Shown: positions 17,320-25,300 of the stretch, one piece after another | Numbering within the stretch: position 1 is the stretch's first letter | How the letters are laid out: the number at the start of each line of letters is the position of its first letter | Translations under genes and position numbers: made by a program | The notes under the pieces: model-generated | What the model saw: only the letters and a program-made list of their open reading frames with translations | The model's database searches: none | What the model was told of the DNA's origin: nothing | Origin: Mycolicibacterium sp. YH-1 | Lineage (GTDB): Bacteria > Actinomycetota > Actinomycetes > Mycobacteriales > Mycobacteriaceae | Direction: 5' to 3' | Assembly (NCBI RefSeq): GCF_022557175.1 | Contig: NZ_CP092915.1 | Span: 3,224,001 to 3,288,000, forward strand | DNA length: 64,000 nt

Positions 17320-18599
17320 GCGTCTTCCTCGACCATCTCGCTTCGGAACCGACGCGAGGCGATCAGGAGCATGGCGACAGCCATCACCTGTGCCACTGGT
17401 ACCAGCAGCAGTGCCCGGCCGAGAGAGTCCGTACCGAGATCAGCGCTGAGCGCATCGCTGAACACACCGGTCAAGAACGGCCCGGCCGATCCGACCGTCG
17501 AGCTGAAGAAGAGGAAGACGGCGGAGGCTGTCGCCCGCTGGTCGTGCCGGACCAGGCGCTGAATGGCGGCGACGGACGGCGCCATGTATGCGATCCCGAC
17601 GACATAGCTCAGCGATATGAACCACACGCTGAGCAGGCGGCTCTCCACCACGAACGCCAGTACCGAGAACGGAATCAGGACCGCCGTCATCGCAGCCACG
17701 ACCCGCAGCAGCCAGCGCGGGTCCCGTGCCGCGAGGACATCGGCCAGGCGACCGATGAAGAGCAGGCCCACGATGCCGGTGATCCCGCTGGCCAGCCCGT
17801 ACTGCAGGCCGACCTCGCCCAGCGACATGCCGTGGCTGCGCATGAGGAAGGCCGGCGCGAAGGTAGTCAATGAGTAGCCCGCCACCGAGATGAATGCCGC
17901 GCAGGTCACGATGGCCAGATAACTGGGCTTGCGCAGGAGGACCCACCACACGACGCTCTCCTGTGGCGCGACAACCACGGAGGCCATCGTCTGCCTGCGG
18001 CCGAGCGCCATCAGGACCACCGGTACGAACAGGACGCTGAGCGTGCCCATGATCACGAATGTCATTCGCCAGCCCAGAGTTTCGGCGAGCAGGCCGCCGC
18101 CGATCAGGCTGGCCGCGCTGGCGAGCGGGATCGCCCGCGTGATCACAGCGAGCGGGCCCGCGCGACGCTCCGGAATGAAGTTGTGCGCCACGTAGGCGTG
18201 TGCGGCCGGGGTGCTGCCGGCCTCACCGATGGCCACGCCGACGCGGGTGAGGGCGAGTTGGAATCCCGAGGTCACCACTCCGCCCAGCATCGTCATTGCG
18301 CCCCACAGCGTGAGGCACCCGCTGATCACCAGGCCGAAGGCGCCGCGGTCGGCGAAGCGTGCGAGGACGATGCCGACGACCGCATAGACGATCAGGAACC
18401 CGAAGCCGTTGATGACGCCGATCGCGGTGTCCGACAACGCAAGATCGGCCTTGATCGGCTCGGCCAGGACCGCCGGAAGGAACCTGTCGACGTAGTTGAG
18501 CGTGCCCACGAATGCGAGCACCGCCACGGCCACCCAGGCGCGCGGCGGTTCGTGCCGCTGCGTGCCGTCGGCACTGAGCGTGGCCTCCGTCGTCGACAT
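17316..18599 (-). CDS. Major facilitator superfamily transporter
   Basis: 427 residues, twelve predicted helices. Helix 1 region AWVAVAVLAFVGTLNYVDRFLP with the N-Y-x-D-R pattern and the following FLIVYAVVGIVLARFADRG are typical of the anion:cation symporter/spinster-like MFS group that transports organic anions. The central loop carries charged residues (GRRQTMASVVVAPQ). The start at 18599 is preceded by GAGGGAC; the longer frame upstream is unlikely. The 26-bp motif at 18633-18658 lies directly upstream, between this gene and a divergent small membrane protein gene. The substrate cannot be assigned. Confidence 0.85.
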   Translation of the reverse strand: MSTTEATLSADGTQRHEPPRAWVAVAVLAFVGTLNYVDRFLPAVLAEPIKADLALSDTAIGVINGFGFLIVYAVVGIVLARFADRGAFGLVISGCLTLWGAMTMLGGVVTSGFQLALTRVGVAIGEAGSTPAAHAYVAHNFIPERRAGPLAVITRAIPLASAASLIGGGLLAETLGWRMTFVIMGTLSVLFVPVVLMALGRRQTMASVVVAPQESVVWWVLLRKPSYLAIVTCAAFISVAGYSLTTFAPAFLMRSHGMSLGEVGLQYGLASGITGIVGLLFIGRLADVLAARDPRWLLRVVAAMTAVLIPFSVLAFVVESRLLSVWFISLSYVVGIAYMAPSVAAIQRLVRHDQRATASAVFLFFSSTVGSAGPFLTGVFSDALSADLGTDSLGRALLLVPVAQVMAVAMLLIASRRFRSEMVEEDA

Positions 18600-18632
18600 A
18601 GTCCCTCCTCGCAGGGGTTTTGCCGACGTAGC

Positions 18633-18658
18633 TTTACAGATTGCCACCGAAATGTCAC
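18633..18658. promoter_or_regulatory. Shared upstream motif, copy 1
   Basis: TTTACAGATTGCC followed by a 7-bp variable core and TGTCAC. The same arrangement with identical spacing occurs at 21111-21136. This copy lies 34 bp upstream of the MFS start. It may be an operator or an extended promoter element; the outer hexamers are partly symmetric. Confidence 0.45.
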
Positions 18659-18753
18659 AGCACCCGCCGATCGGCCATGGAACCGATCGCGGTCAGGCCC
18701 TTTCCGGCGAAACACCGACCTTGGGACGTGACTTCGGCACTACTGTCGAAGGT

Positions 18754-18939
18754 ATGCGCATCGCCATCGTGGGAGTGGGCGTGTTCGTCGCCCTGTGTGG
18801 CCTCTTGTTCGCCCTTCAGGGATTCGGCCTGGTCGGGGGCAGCCCGATGAGCAACACCACGACATGGTCGATCCTGGGGCCGGTCATCGCCCTGATCGGC
18901 CTAGGCCTGGTGTGGGGTGCGGTGCGCCGCCGACCCTAG
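18754..18939 (+). CDS. Small two-helix membrane protein
   Basis: 61 residues with two hydrophobic helices, IAIVGVGVFVALCGLLFALQ and TTTWSILGPVIALIGLGLVW, separated by the polar GGSPMSNT turn and ended by a basic RRRP tail. It is a typical small actinobacterial membrane protein of unknown role. The ATG at 18754 begins exactly at the first helix; the frame is open upstream but without coding character. It is divergent from the MFS transporter and overlaps the convergent NlpC/P60-like gene by 4 bp. Confidence 0.6.
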   Translation: MRIAIVGVGVFVALCGLLFALQGFGLVGGSPMSNTTTWSILGPVIALIGLGLVWGAVRRRP

Positions 18940-19577
18940 ATGGACTGAACCGGGACGTCGTTGACGGGCGGCAGGACATCGCCCGGCGGAAGCAGCTCGG
19001 GCGCCGGTGCCGGAATGGCCTCGGGTGGGGCGGGGGGCAGCACGAATTCCGGCGCCGGGGGTGCGGCCTCGGGCGCCGGTGGCACGAACTGGGCGGTGAC
19101 GAATTCGGGGGCAGGCGGCGGCGGAGGCGGCGCGAATGGGTCGAGCGGCGGCGGCGGCGGTGCGAATGGGTCGGCAGGTGCGGCCTCGGCACCGTCGACC
19201 TCGTTGATCGGCAGGTACATGTGACGGGTGAACTGGCGCTGGAAGGCGCCACCTCCACCGACCCTGACTCCGCCGCTCTCGCCACTGGAGACGGGCGTGC
19301 CGTCAGGCAGGGTCACGGCGGTGTGGCCGGAGTTCCAGCCGATGTTGAGCGCGCCGGGCTCACTGCCGTACCGGAAGCCACGGGCCAGCAGCGCGGACTC
19401 CTGGTTTCCGGTGTGGAACCGGTCGCCGTAGATGGGACGGCCGGTGGCTGCGTTGGCCACCCACGAGGCGAGTCCTGAGCAGTCCGTACCCGCGGGGGTG
19501 TCACCACCCGTGATGTACGGCGTGCCCGAGACCTGGTTGACGAGTGTCAGCAGTGTTGCGGTCGCGAAACCAATCAT
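18936..19577 (-). CDS. NlpC/P60-like cell-wall hydrolase with proline-rich tail
   Basis: 213 residues. The N-terminal ~125 resemble an NlpC/P60-type cysteine peptidase: GTPYITGGDTPAGTDCSGL holds the catalytic Cys in the D-C-S-G motif, and NSGHTAVTLPDGTPV the His. The C-terminal ~80 residues are a low-complexity Pro/Ala/Glu tail with repeated DPFAPPPPPP units, probably a wall-spanning spacer. The start is uncertain: ATG 19577 gives a weak hydrophobic leader, while GTG 19589 or ATG 19631 would extend it. It likely cleaves peptidoglycan stem peptides outside the membrane. Confidence is good for the fold, moderate for the start. Confidence 0.75.
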   Translation of the reverse strand: MIGFATATLLTLVNQVSGTPYITGGDTPAGTDCSGLASWVANAATGRPIYGDRFHTGNQESALLARGFRYGSEPGALNIGWNSGHTAVTLPDGTPVSSGESGGVRVGGGGAFQRQFTRHMYLPINEVDGAEAAPADPFAPPPPPLDPFAPPPPPPAPEFVTAQFVPPAPEAAPPAPEFVLPPAPPEAIPAPAPELLPPGDVLPPVNDVPVQSI

Positions 19578-20231
19578 GCGGCGGGACACTAGCAATGGAA
19601 TTTGCCATCGACCAAAATATGTGGCACCCATCACTTTCGGGCGATTTCTCGGACTGAGTAACAAATCACCTTGAGCGCGTTGCCATCTCGACGCCGTGTG
19701 GTTGAAGAGTACCCGCACTCCGTCGGCTTTTAGCGCCCACCCGTCAAAACCTGACTGTGAGACTAACGTACCAGCTCAGAAGTGATTTCGCGGGTGGCCG
19801 CGATCACGTTGCGTCCCGCCTTGGCATCTCGCTCCGGTTCTCGTGAGAGTTGTTGCTCAATTTGCATTTCGGGGTAGCGAAGGGAGATCGGTGAATCGAT
19901 AAAGACGACCCGATTCGCTGTTGCTTGGCTCTGGAGCTGCTGTGAGGTGGATGAACACCGTGAGGCGGCCGAAAATCCTTGTCGGGAGACCTCTCGTCGC
20001 GTCGTCGCGAGAGCGCGTGAGTCAAAGGTGGCCGCCATGGCCCGCTTTCACATCTGCCACATCGGTCACGACGTGTGATTGGTTGATGTGCAACCTCTGT
20101 CGATACGCGATACGAATGTGGCAACAATTCAGCATCGAATCTGCAACGTGGACAACCCAAACCGCTCGAGGTGTGCACCACCGCAGCGGTTTCGTGTCTC
20201 CTCACCCTGTGCGCCGGATAGATTCGAACGC
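19578..20231. other. 654-bp stretch without a convincing gene
   Basis: The GC content and third-position bias drop compared with both sides. Open frames exist on the minus strand (for example 19763-20038, ending ATREITSELVR), but none has a ribosome site, recognised domain or mycobacterial codon pattern over its length. The stretch may hold decayed genes or a long regulatory region for the SRPBCC gene. No tRNA, repeat or insertion sequence end was found in it. Confidence 0.5.
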
Positions 20232-20708
20232 ATGGCACGCAATGGGCGATGGTGGACGGGATGCGCCGACCGCACAGTGAGCGACACGGTTGCGGCGAAA
20301 CCCGAAGTCGTCAAGCGCTTTTACGTCGATCTGAACAACATTCGAGAAGTCCATCCACTGGTTGTCGAGGTGCGATCCGTCGATCGTCAGGAGCGTGCCG
20401 ACGGCTACGTCCAGACCTACCGGGTGCGCGACCGAATACCGCTTGGACCGGTCACGATGCCGATTACGTATACCGCACGACTCGACGTACCCAACAGCGG
20501 TGATGTGCGCACGCAGGCCCGTCAGTTCCCCGGGGTACGGCTCGACGGGGTCGTCTCATTCGACGAGGTCGAGGGCGGAACCCGGATCACCGAGAGGCTG
20601 CGGATAGAGGCACCCCGCCCACTGGCCGCGACGACGATCCGGCAGGCGGTGGCCGCGCATGCCGAGATGCTCGCGGGTATCCGCCGAACCTTCGCGTCGA
20701 GACCGTAA
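20232..20708 (+). CDS. SRPBCC (START/Bet v1-like) family protein
   Basis: 158 residues. The conserved part starts with RTVSDTVAAKPEVVKRFYVDL, a beta strand followed by the first helix of the polyketide-cyclase/SRPBCC fold, and continues through YVQTYRVRDRIPLGPVTMPI and FDEVEGGTRITERLRIEAPR to a long C-terminal helix (IRQAVAAHAEMLAGIRRTF). Such proteins bind hydrophobic ligands; no catalytic residue is evident. ATG 20232 is chosen because a later GTG at 20277 would cut the first strand; both lack a strong ribosome site. It lies inside a poorly coding region. Confidence 0.7.
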   Translation: MARNGRWWTGCADRTVSDTVAAKPEVVKRFYVDLNNIREVHPLVVEVRSVDRQERADGYVQTYRVRDRIPLGPVTMPITYTARLDVPNSGDVRTQARQFPGVRLDGVVSFDEVEGGTRITERLRIEAPRPLAATTIRQAVAAHAEMLAGIRRTFASRP

Positions 20709-20972
20709 CCAGGGTCGTTGCGCGGCAAAGTTAACGACAGGGACTTCCCTTTGCACGCGGGGGCCCAGATTTCGGCGGGATCGCGGTTCACCGCCAGTGG
20801 AATCTGTTCGCGCAGATAGTTATTCAGTTCCGCGGTGGCTCGCCGGCCGGCCGCGATCAGCTCCTCGCCACGCCTGCCGGAATTGGTGTACCCATCCGCG
20901 GATGCACCCATCGCGTCGCTGATGCCGCGCGTCAGCTCGGAGACGGTCTCGCCGTCTGTCAGCCTCTCGACC

Positions 20973-21101
20973 ACCGGCACCGAGGAAGTGCTTGCCATTC
21001 TTGCCGAGGAGGCTCGGAAGACGCTGCTACTCATGGGTGTTGGGGGAGTCGCCGCACTCGGCAGGGATCACCTCCGGCGTCTCACGGCAGTCCCAAGATG
21101 A
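20973..21101 (+). pseudogene. 3' remnant resembling an FMN-dependent alpha-hydroxy acid dehydrogenase
   Basis: Forty-two residues, TGTEEVLAILAEEARK then TLLLMGVGGVAALGRDHL and a stop, look like the last two helices of the lactate/mandelate dehydrogenase family (final E-x-x-x-T-M-x-L-x-G pattern followed by an L-x-x-L element). Upstream in the same frame the similarity ends abruptly and no catalytic His-Gly-Arg segment is found, so the rest of the gene is missing. The match is by eye on a short segment. Confidence 0.35.
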
Positions 21102-21110
21102 TATCGATCC

Positions 21111-21136
21111 TTTACAGATTGCCGTTAAAGTGTCAC
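21111..21136. promoter_or_regulatory. Shared upstream motif, copy 2
   Basis: TTTACAGATTGCC, a 7-bp core (GTTAAAG) and TGTCAC, identical in spacing to 18633-18658 and 19 of 19 in the flanks. It lies 30 bp upstream of the plus-strand gene starting at 21167 and 9 bp after the dehydrogenase remnant. Confidence 0.45.
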
Positions 21137-21166
21137 TCTCATGGGGTGTCGAGTTCGAGTCGGAGA

Positions 21167-21727
21167 ATGTCTGAGCGCCCACAGCGATCCCACGTCGTGA
21201 GCACGCTGGGCAAGTACCACCTTCAGGTGACGGCACGCGACGCCGCTGATGTCGTGCGGTCCGCCGGTGGCTGGCTCGTCGACAGGTCCATGGCCGGTTG
21301 GTGCGTCACCGTCGTCCTCACCGACGACTGCGACACCGCGCCGCTGCGCATCCTCGGCGTGAACAGCCGTGTCGAGCAGCCCGACGACGACACCGCGGCA
21401 CCCCTGCGGTCGCTGTCTCTGGCGGCATCAGCGCAGGCGCTGTCCGACGACGAGCACCTGCGGGCCGAGGTGCTGCGCGTGGTGAGGCGCGGCCTCGGTG
21501 AGGTCACGGTGTGGGGCGACGACCTCGCCGAACCGATCCCGGGTGTCGAATCCGTCCACCACGTACTGAGCGCCGCCGCGCGCGCGTTCAAGGCGCGGGC
21601 GCTGCTCGCCATCGGCATCGCGGAATCGGTGGACCCGGTTGAGGTGTTCCGTGGCCGGACCACCTCGCTGCTCGCGGGCTACTCGGACCTGACGCCGTCG
21701 GTCGCGAGGTCCTTGGCCCAGCGGTAG
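21167..21727 (+). CDS. Hypothetical protein
   Basis: 186 residues, soluble, no signal peptide. Early strands LGKYHLQVTARDAADVVRSA and GWCVTVVLTDDCDTAPLRIL suggest an alpha/beta domain; the second half is helical and Ala-rich (VHHVLSAAARAFKARALLAIG). No known motif was recognised. The ATG at 21167 follows CGGAG closely; a GTG at 21197 in the same frame is an alternative. The last 49 bp overlap the convergent acyl-CoA ligase gene. The shared 26-bp motif is directly upstream. Confidence 0.65.
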   Translation: MSERPQRSHVVSTLGKYHLQVTARDAADVVRSAGGWLVDRSMAGWCVTVVLTDDCDTAPLRILGVNSRVEQPDDDTAAPLRSLSLAASAQALSDDEHLRAEVLRVVRRGLGEVTVWGDDLAEPIPGVESVHHVLSAAARAFKARALLAIGIAESVDPVEVFRGRTTSLLAGYSDLTPSVARSLAQR

Positions 21728-23352
21728 TCCGCCTTACCCGCGGGCGAACGCACCACCTTGTCGGTGCGGATGAACGCCTTGGGCATCTTGTAGCGCGCGA
21801 TCGACTTCTGGCACACCTCGACGAGTTCGTCGTCGGTGGCCGAGCTGCCGTCGGCGAACTGCACCACGGCCACGACCTCGCTGCCCCAGCGCTCCGAGGG
21901 TCGACCCACGACCACCACGTCGTACACCGCTGGATGCGCGGCAACGGCGCGTTCGACCTCCTCGACGAAGATCTTCTCGCCACCGGAGTTGATGGTCACC
22001 GAGTCCCGGCCGAGCAGTTCGACGCGACCGTCCTCGAGCACGTTGGCGCGGTCGCCGGGCACCGACCAGCGCACGCCGTCGATGGTCGGGAAGGTGCGTG
22101 CGGACTTCTCGGCGTCGCCGAGGTAGCCGAGCGGAATGAGATCGCGGCGTGCCAGCCATCCCGGCCCCTCACCGGGCTCCAGCACCCGGTCGAGGTCGGC
22201 CGACACGACACCGGTGTCGGACTGCGGCGTGAAGACTGCCGCCCTCTCCTCGGCGCCGGCGCTGTTGACCGTGCTCATCTGCGCGCCGGACTCGGACGCG
22301 CCGACGGCGTCCATCACCATCACGCTGGGCAGTGCCGCCAGAATGCGCGCCCGCACGGTCGGTGACATTGGCGCGCCACCGTTGGTGATGGCGAACAGGC
22401 CGGACAGGTCGTAGTCGCCGGCCTCGATCTCGTCGATCAGCGGCCGGGCGATCGCGTCGCCGACCACGGGAATGCTCATGACGCGTTCCTGCTCGGCGAG
22501 CCGCAACACCGCGTCGGCGCGTAGCCGTTCGACGTCGTCGGGTATCACCAGCCGCCCGCCCATCGTCACCGTGTTGAACGCGGCCCACTGGGCAGCGCCG
22601 TGCATCAGCGGCGGGATCATCAGGAGCGACATCGCCCCGGGCGAGCCGCCGGCCTGAGCGCGCAGCTGCTCGTAGGACGTCATCGCCTTGTCGCTGCCCC
22701 ACGGGCGCCCGCCCATCGAGGACACGAAGATGTCGTGTTGACGCCACAGCACGCCCTTCGGCATGCCGGTGGTGCCGCCGGTGTAGAGGATGTAGAGGTC
22801 GTCACCCGACGGTGTCGGCCTGCCCTGCGGCGGGGCGGGGGTGGACAGGATGGTCTCGAAGTCGACGGCCCCGGGCAGCAGCGGATGGCCCGAGTCGTCT
22901 GCCACCTGAATCAGCACCGACAGATTCGGGAGACGGTCGCGGATCGCGGCCACCTGCGGCGCGAACTCGGACGGGTAGACCAGCGCGCGCGCATTGGAGT
23001 CGGTGAGGAGATGGCACAGCTCCTCCTCGACGTAGCGGTAGCTGACGTTGAACGGCGCCACCCGGGCTCGGTAGGCGCCGATCATGGCCTCGAGGTACTC
23101 GTTGCCGTTGCGCAGGTAGATGCCGAGATGATCCTGACCCGACTCGTGGCCGGCCAGCGCGTCGCGCTCGGTGTGGCAGCCGAGTCCGACCGAGGTCAGG
23201 TAGTTCGCGAAGCCGTCGACGCGCTTGTCGATGTCGCCGTAACTCATTCGGCGGCCACGCCACACCAGGAACGTCTCGTCCGGGATGGTGTCGGCCACCG
23301 AGCCAAAGACCTCGGACAGGTTGAAGTTCACGTCACCGCTGACATCGCTCAC
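21679..23352 (-). CDS. Acyl-CoA synthetase (FadD-type, ANL superfamily)
   Basis: 557-residue AMP-forming ligase. The ATP-binding P-loop is ILYTGGTTGMPKGV near residue 190; the A5 motif occurs as DAVGASESGA, the A7/A8 region as SVPGDRANVLEDG and LLGRDSVTINSGGEKIFVEEVE, and the A10 Lys in SPAGKADYRWAK close to the C-terminus. All catalytic elements are present. The family activates fatty or steroid-side-chain acids to CoA esters; a KstR site was not seen here, so the substrate is left open. It is followed on the same strand, upstream, by a small secreted protein gene. Confidence 0.9.
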   Translation of the reverse strand: MSDVSGDVNFNLSEVFGSVADTIPDETFLVWRGRRMSYGDIDKRVDGFANYLTSVGLGCHTERDALAGHESGQDHLGIYLRNGNEYLEAMIGAYRARVAPFNVSYRYVEEELCHLLTDSNARALVYPSEFAPQVAAIRDRLPNLSVLIQVADDSGHPLLPGAVDFETILSTPAPPQGRPTPSGDDLYILYTGGTTGMPKGVLWRQHDIFVSSMGGRPWGSDKAMTSYEQLRAQAGGSPGAMSLLMIPPLMHGAAQWAAFNTVTMGGRLVIPDDVERLRADAVLRLAEQERVMSIPVVGDAIARPLIDEIEAGDYDLSGLFAITNGGAPMSPTVRARILAALPSVMVMDAVGASESGAQMSTVNSAGAEERAAVFTPQSDTGVVSADLDRVLEPGEGPGWLARRDLIPLGYLGDAEKSARTFPTIDGVRWSVPGDRANVLEDGRVELLGRDSVTINSGGEKIFVEEVERAVAAHPAVYDVVVVGRPSERWGSEVVAVVQFADGSSATDDELVEVCQKSIARYKMPKAFIRTDKVVRSPAGKADYRWAKDLATDGVRSE

Positions 23353-23388
23353 AATCGACGACCGTACATTGACGCGCGCGTTGTATGG

Positions 23389-23808
23389 TCAGCCGGGGAA
23401 GAAGCCCGCGCCCGTGAGCGTGCCGGGCTGCCAGCCCTGCGCCCCCAGGCACACCATCGGACGGCCGTCGGGCGCCTGCGCCGCGGACTTCGGTCCGGGA
23501 CACGGCGCACCGATCTCCTGCTGTCCGTGCAACGGGTAGGACGCCACCCAGAAACCGGTGTACACGGGTGGCCACTGATTCGGGATCCAATGACATTTCA
23601 GCGGCTCGCCGCCACGGCCGCGCCCGAAGGTGAACACCTGGTAGTTGTCGCAGGGAGCGCTCAGCGCCGCGTCGTAGTTCATCCCGGGAACGTCGGTCGG
23701 ATACCGGCCGGACGGGTCCGGATAGTCGTTGGGCTCCGCGATGGCGGTCGGGGCCAGTGCGATGGCAGCCGCCGCGACCGCGCCTGCGATCGTCAGTTCG
23801 CGAAACAT
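23389..23808 (-). CDS. Small secreted protein
   Basis: 139 residues with a signal peptide (RELTIAGAVAAAAIALAPTA, cleavage after AIA). The mature part is Pro/Gly/Trp-rich with four cysteines (SAPCDNYQVF, LKCHWIPNQWPP, GAPCPGPK, MVCLGAQGW), probably paired in disulphides. This pattern occurs in several mycobacterial exported proteins of unknown function. The start is followed by a good signal sequence and preceded by GAGGAGG. The gap to the acyl-CoA ligase start is 36 bp, but both genes are on the minus strand with this one upstream. Confidence 0.75.
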   Translation of the reverse strand: MFRELTIAGAVAAAAIALAPTAIAEPNDYPDPSGRYPTDVPGMNYDAALSAPCDNYQVFTFGRGRGGEPLKCHWIPNQWPPVYTGFWVASYPLHGQQEIGAPCPGPKSAAQAPDGRPMVCLGAQGWQPGTLTGAGFFPG

Positions 23809-23875
23809 GCTGATGAGCCTCCTCGACGTTGCGGCAAAGCCTAACGGGTTAGCCGTGGGGCGGAGCGCTTTCGAG

Positions 23876-23946
23876 GCAGGGCGAGCGAAGCGACGGGGAA
23901 TGGGCGCAGGCGAGCGAAGCGACGGGGGAATGGGCGCAGGGCGAGC
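23876..23946. repeat. 30-bp tandem repeat, about 2.4 copies
   Basis: Units begin at 23876, 23906 and 23936 (the last one partial). Each starts GCAGG and contains CGAGCGAAGCGACGGGG and AATGGGC; unit 1 and unit 2 differ only by the placement of one G. It lies in the gap between two minus-strand genes, ending 8 bp before the stop of the next one. The core AGCGAAGCGACGG resembles short intergenic repeats often met in fast-growing mycobacteria. Confidence 0.75.
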
Positions 23947-23954
23947 TCAGGCCG

Positions 23955-24314
23955 TCACTCGGTCTCGTCGAGCACGCTCACCGCGATCCCGTACGGCAGG
24001 AACCGCACCCGCCGGGCGGGGTCGGTGTTGTTCTTGTTGGCGCGCAAGGCATCCAGTTCGGTGGGGTAGACCTCCTCGATGTGCGCGCCGCCCGCGTCGT
24101 CGGTGGTGTAGACCGACCACACTCCGTCGCCGGTCTGGCCGGTGGTCTCGGGCTCGGGCGTGGGCCGCGTCGAGCGCGTGAACTCGTTGATGAGACTGGT
24201 CCAGCCGGCACCCTGGCCGACGCGCCCCAGGGCGTCGCGCAGCCCCTCACCGGCCTCGCGCAGCGCCCGGTCGATGTCCTCCGGGTCGATACCGAACGGT
24301 CCGTTCTGGCTCAT
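23955..24314 (-). CDS. Conserved hypothetical protein
   Basis: 119 residues, no signal or membrane segment. The N-terminal half is helical (GIDPEDIDRALREAGEGLRDALGR), the C-terminal half forms short strands with VWSVYTTDDAGGAHIEEVYP and RRVRFLPYGIAVSVLDETE. The ELDALRANKNN segment suggests a small alpha/beta unit known from actinobacterial hypothetical proteins. The start at ATG 24314 has GGAGACC before it. It is divergent from the NTF2-like gene. No function can be assigned. Confidence 0.7.
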   Translation of the reverse strand: MSQNGPFGIDPEDIDRALREAGEGLRDALGRVGQGAGWTSLINEFTRSTRPTPEPETTGQTGDGVWSVYTTDDAGGAHIEEVYPTELDALRANKNNTDPARRVRFLPYGIAVSVLDETE

Positions 24315-24431
24315 GGCGGTCTCCTCGTACGGTCGCCCGGCCCATCGCCGGCGACAGCCTCCAGTGTGCGCGCGAACTGCGGGGACCGCCACGATGCTCT
24401 TCTCGGACTGCCCGTGAGGGACGATGGGGGG

Positions 24432-25241
24432 ATGTCAGACCAGTCCGCACCCACCCGTGCCGAGTTGATCGCCGCCGTCGAACGGTCACCCGCGGCGTTG
24501 GGAATCCACGACCGGAGCGGCTGGGTCGACCTGTTCGCGCCACACGGACGCGTCGAGGACCCCGTCGGGTCGCAGCCGCATCGGGGGCGGGAGCAGATCG
24601 AACGCTTCTACGACACGTTCATCGCGCCCCGGGACATCGTCTTTCACCGCCACCTCGACGTGGTTTCCGACCACTCGGTCGTCCGCGATGTCACGCTCGA
24701 GGTGAGGATGGGGACGTCAGTCGTGATGAACATTCCCGCCTACCTGCGCTACGACATGGAACCTGCGGACGCCGCGCTGAGATTCGCCCGCATGCGGGCG
24801 TTCTGGGAGCTTCCCGCGATGGTGGTCCAGTTCGCGCGGGCCGGCCTCGGGGCAGTCCCCGCGGGCCTTGGTCTTGCGGGTGGTCTGCTGCGCAACCAGG
24901 GCCCGCTGGGCGCGGTCGGCTTCGCCGCGGGTTTCCGCGGGGTCGGTGGACGCGGTAAGCGTCATGTCGAGCAGGTCGTCGATGTCGTGTGCGCGGGCGA
25001 CGAGGTCGCCGTCCGGCGCCTGCTCGGGGACCGAGTGTCGATCACGCTTGGCGACGACGTCGCGATCTCCGCGTCGGATCTGGTCAACCGACTCCGCGGC
25101 GGACGGTGGCACAAGTCGATCGCCGCAGGCCACACGGTCACCGTCGGCGTGGAGGCCGACGGCCAGCGCGGCATCCTGTTCGCCGATCTGGAGTCCGGCC
25201 CAACGGCGATCACCCGGATCCGCCTGTTCCCCGAGGCGTGA
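24432..25241 (+). CDS. NTF2/SnoaL-like (ketosteroid isomerase fold) protein
   Basis: 269 residues. An NTF2-like domain opens the protein: WVDLFAPHGRVEDPVGSQPHRGREQIERFYDTF contains the Trp-Leu-Phe-Ala and E-D-P-V-G pattern of SnoaL-like isomerase or lyase folds, followed by DVVSDHSVVRDVTLEV strands. A middle hydrophobic stretch (VPAGLGLAGGLLRNQGPLGAVGF) links to a second, similar-looking C-terminal alpha/beta part ending ITRIRLFPEA, so the protein may be two related domains. A ligand or substrate cannot be named. The ATG at 24432 starts the domain; the longer frame is discarded. Confidence 0.7.
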   Translation: MSDQSAPTRAELIAAVERSPAALGIHDRSGWVDLFAPHGRVEDPVGSQPHRGREQIERFYDTFIAPRDIVFHRHLDVVSDHSVVRDVTLEVRMGTSVVMNIPAYLRYDMEPADAALRFARMRAFWELPAMVVQFARAGLGAVPAGLGLAGGLLRNQGPLGAVGFAAGFRGVGGRGKRHVEQVVDVVCAGDEVAVRRLLGDRVSITLGDDVAISASDLVNRLRGGRWHKSIAAGHTVTVGVEADGQRGILFADLESGPTAITRIRLFPEA

Positions 25242-25300
25242 TGACGATTCGGGGTGTGGTGCCGGTGAACGCGACGTGGACATGAGACGGTAGGAACACC

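Noticed and set aside
20522..20998. Minus-strand frame, 158 residues, partly coding-like
   Set aside because: It overlaps the SRPBCC gene by 187 bp, has no ribosome site and no recognised domain; at most a decayed gene, mentioned in the finding on the low-coding zone.
22600..23844. 414-residue open frame on the plus strand
   Set aside because: Antisense to the acyl-CoA ligase and the small secreted protein genes; no domain visible.
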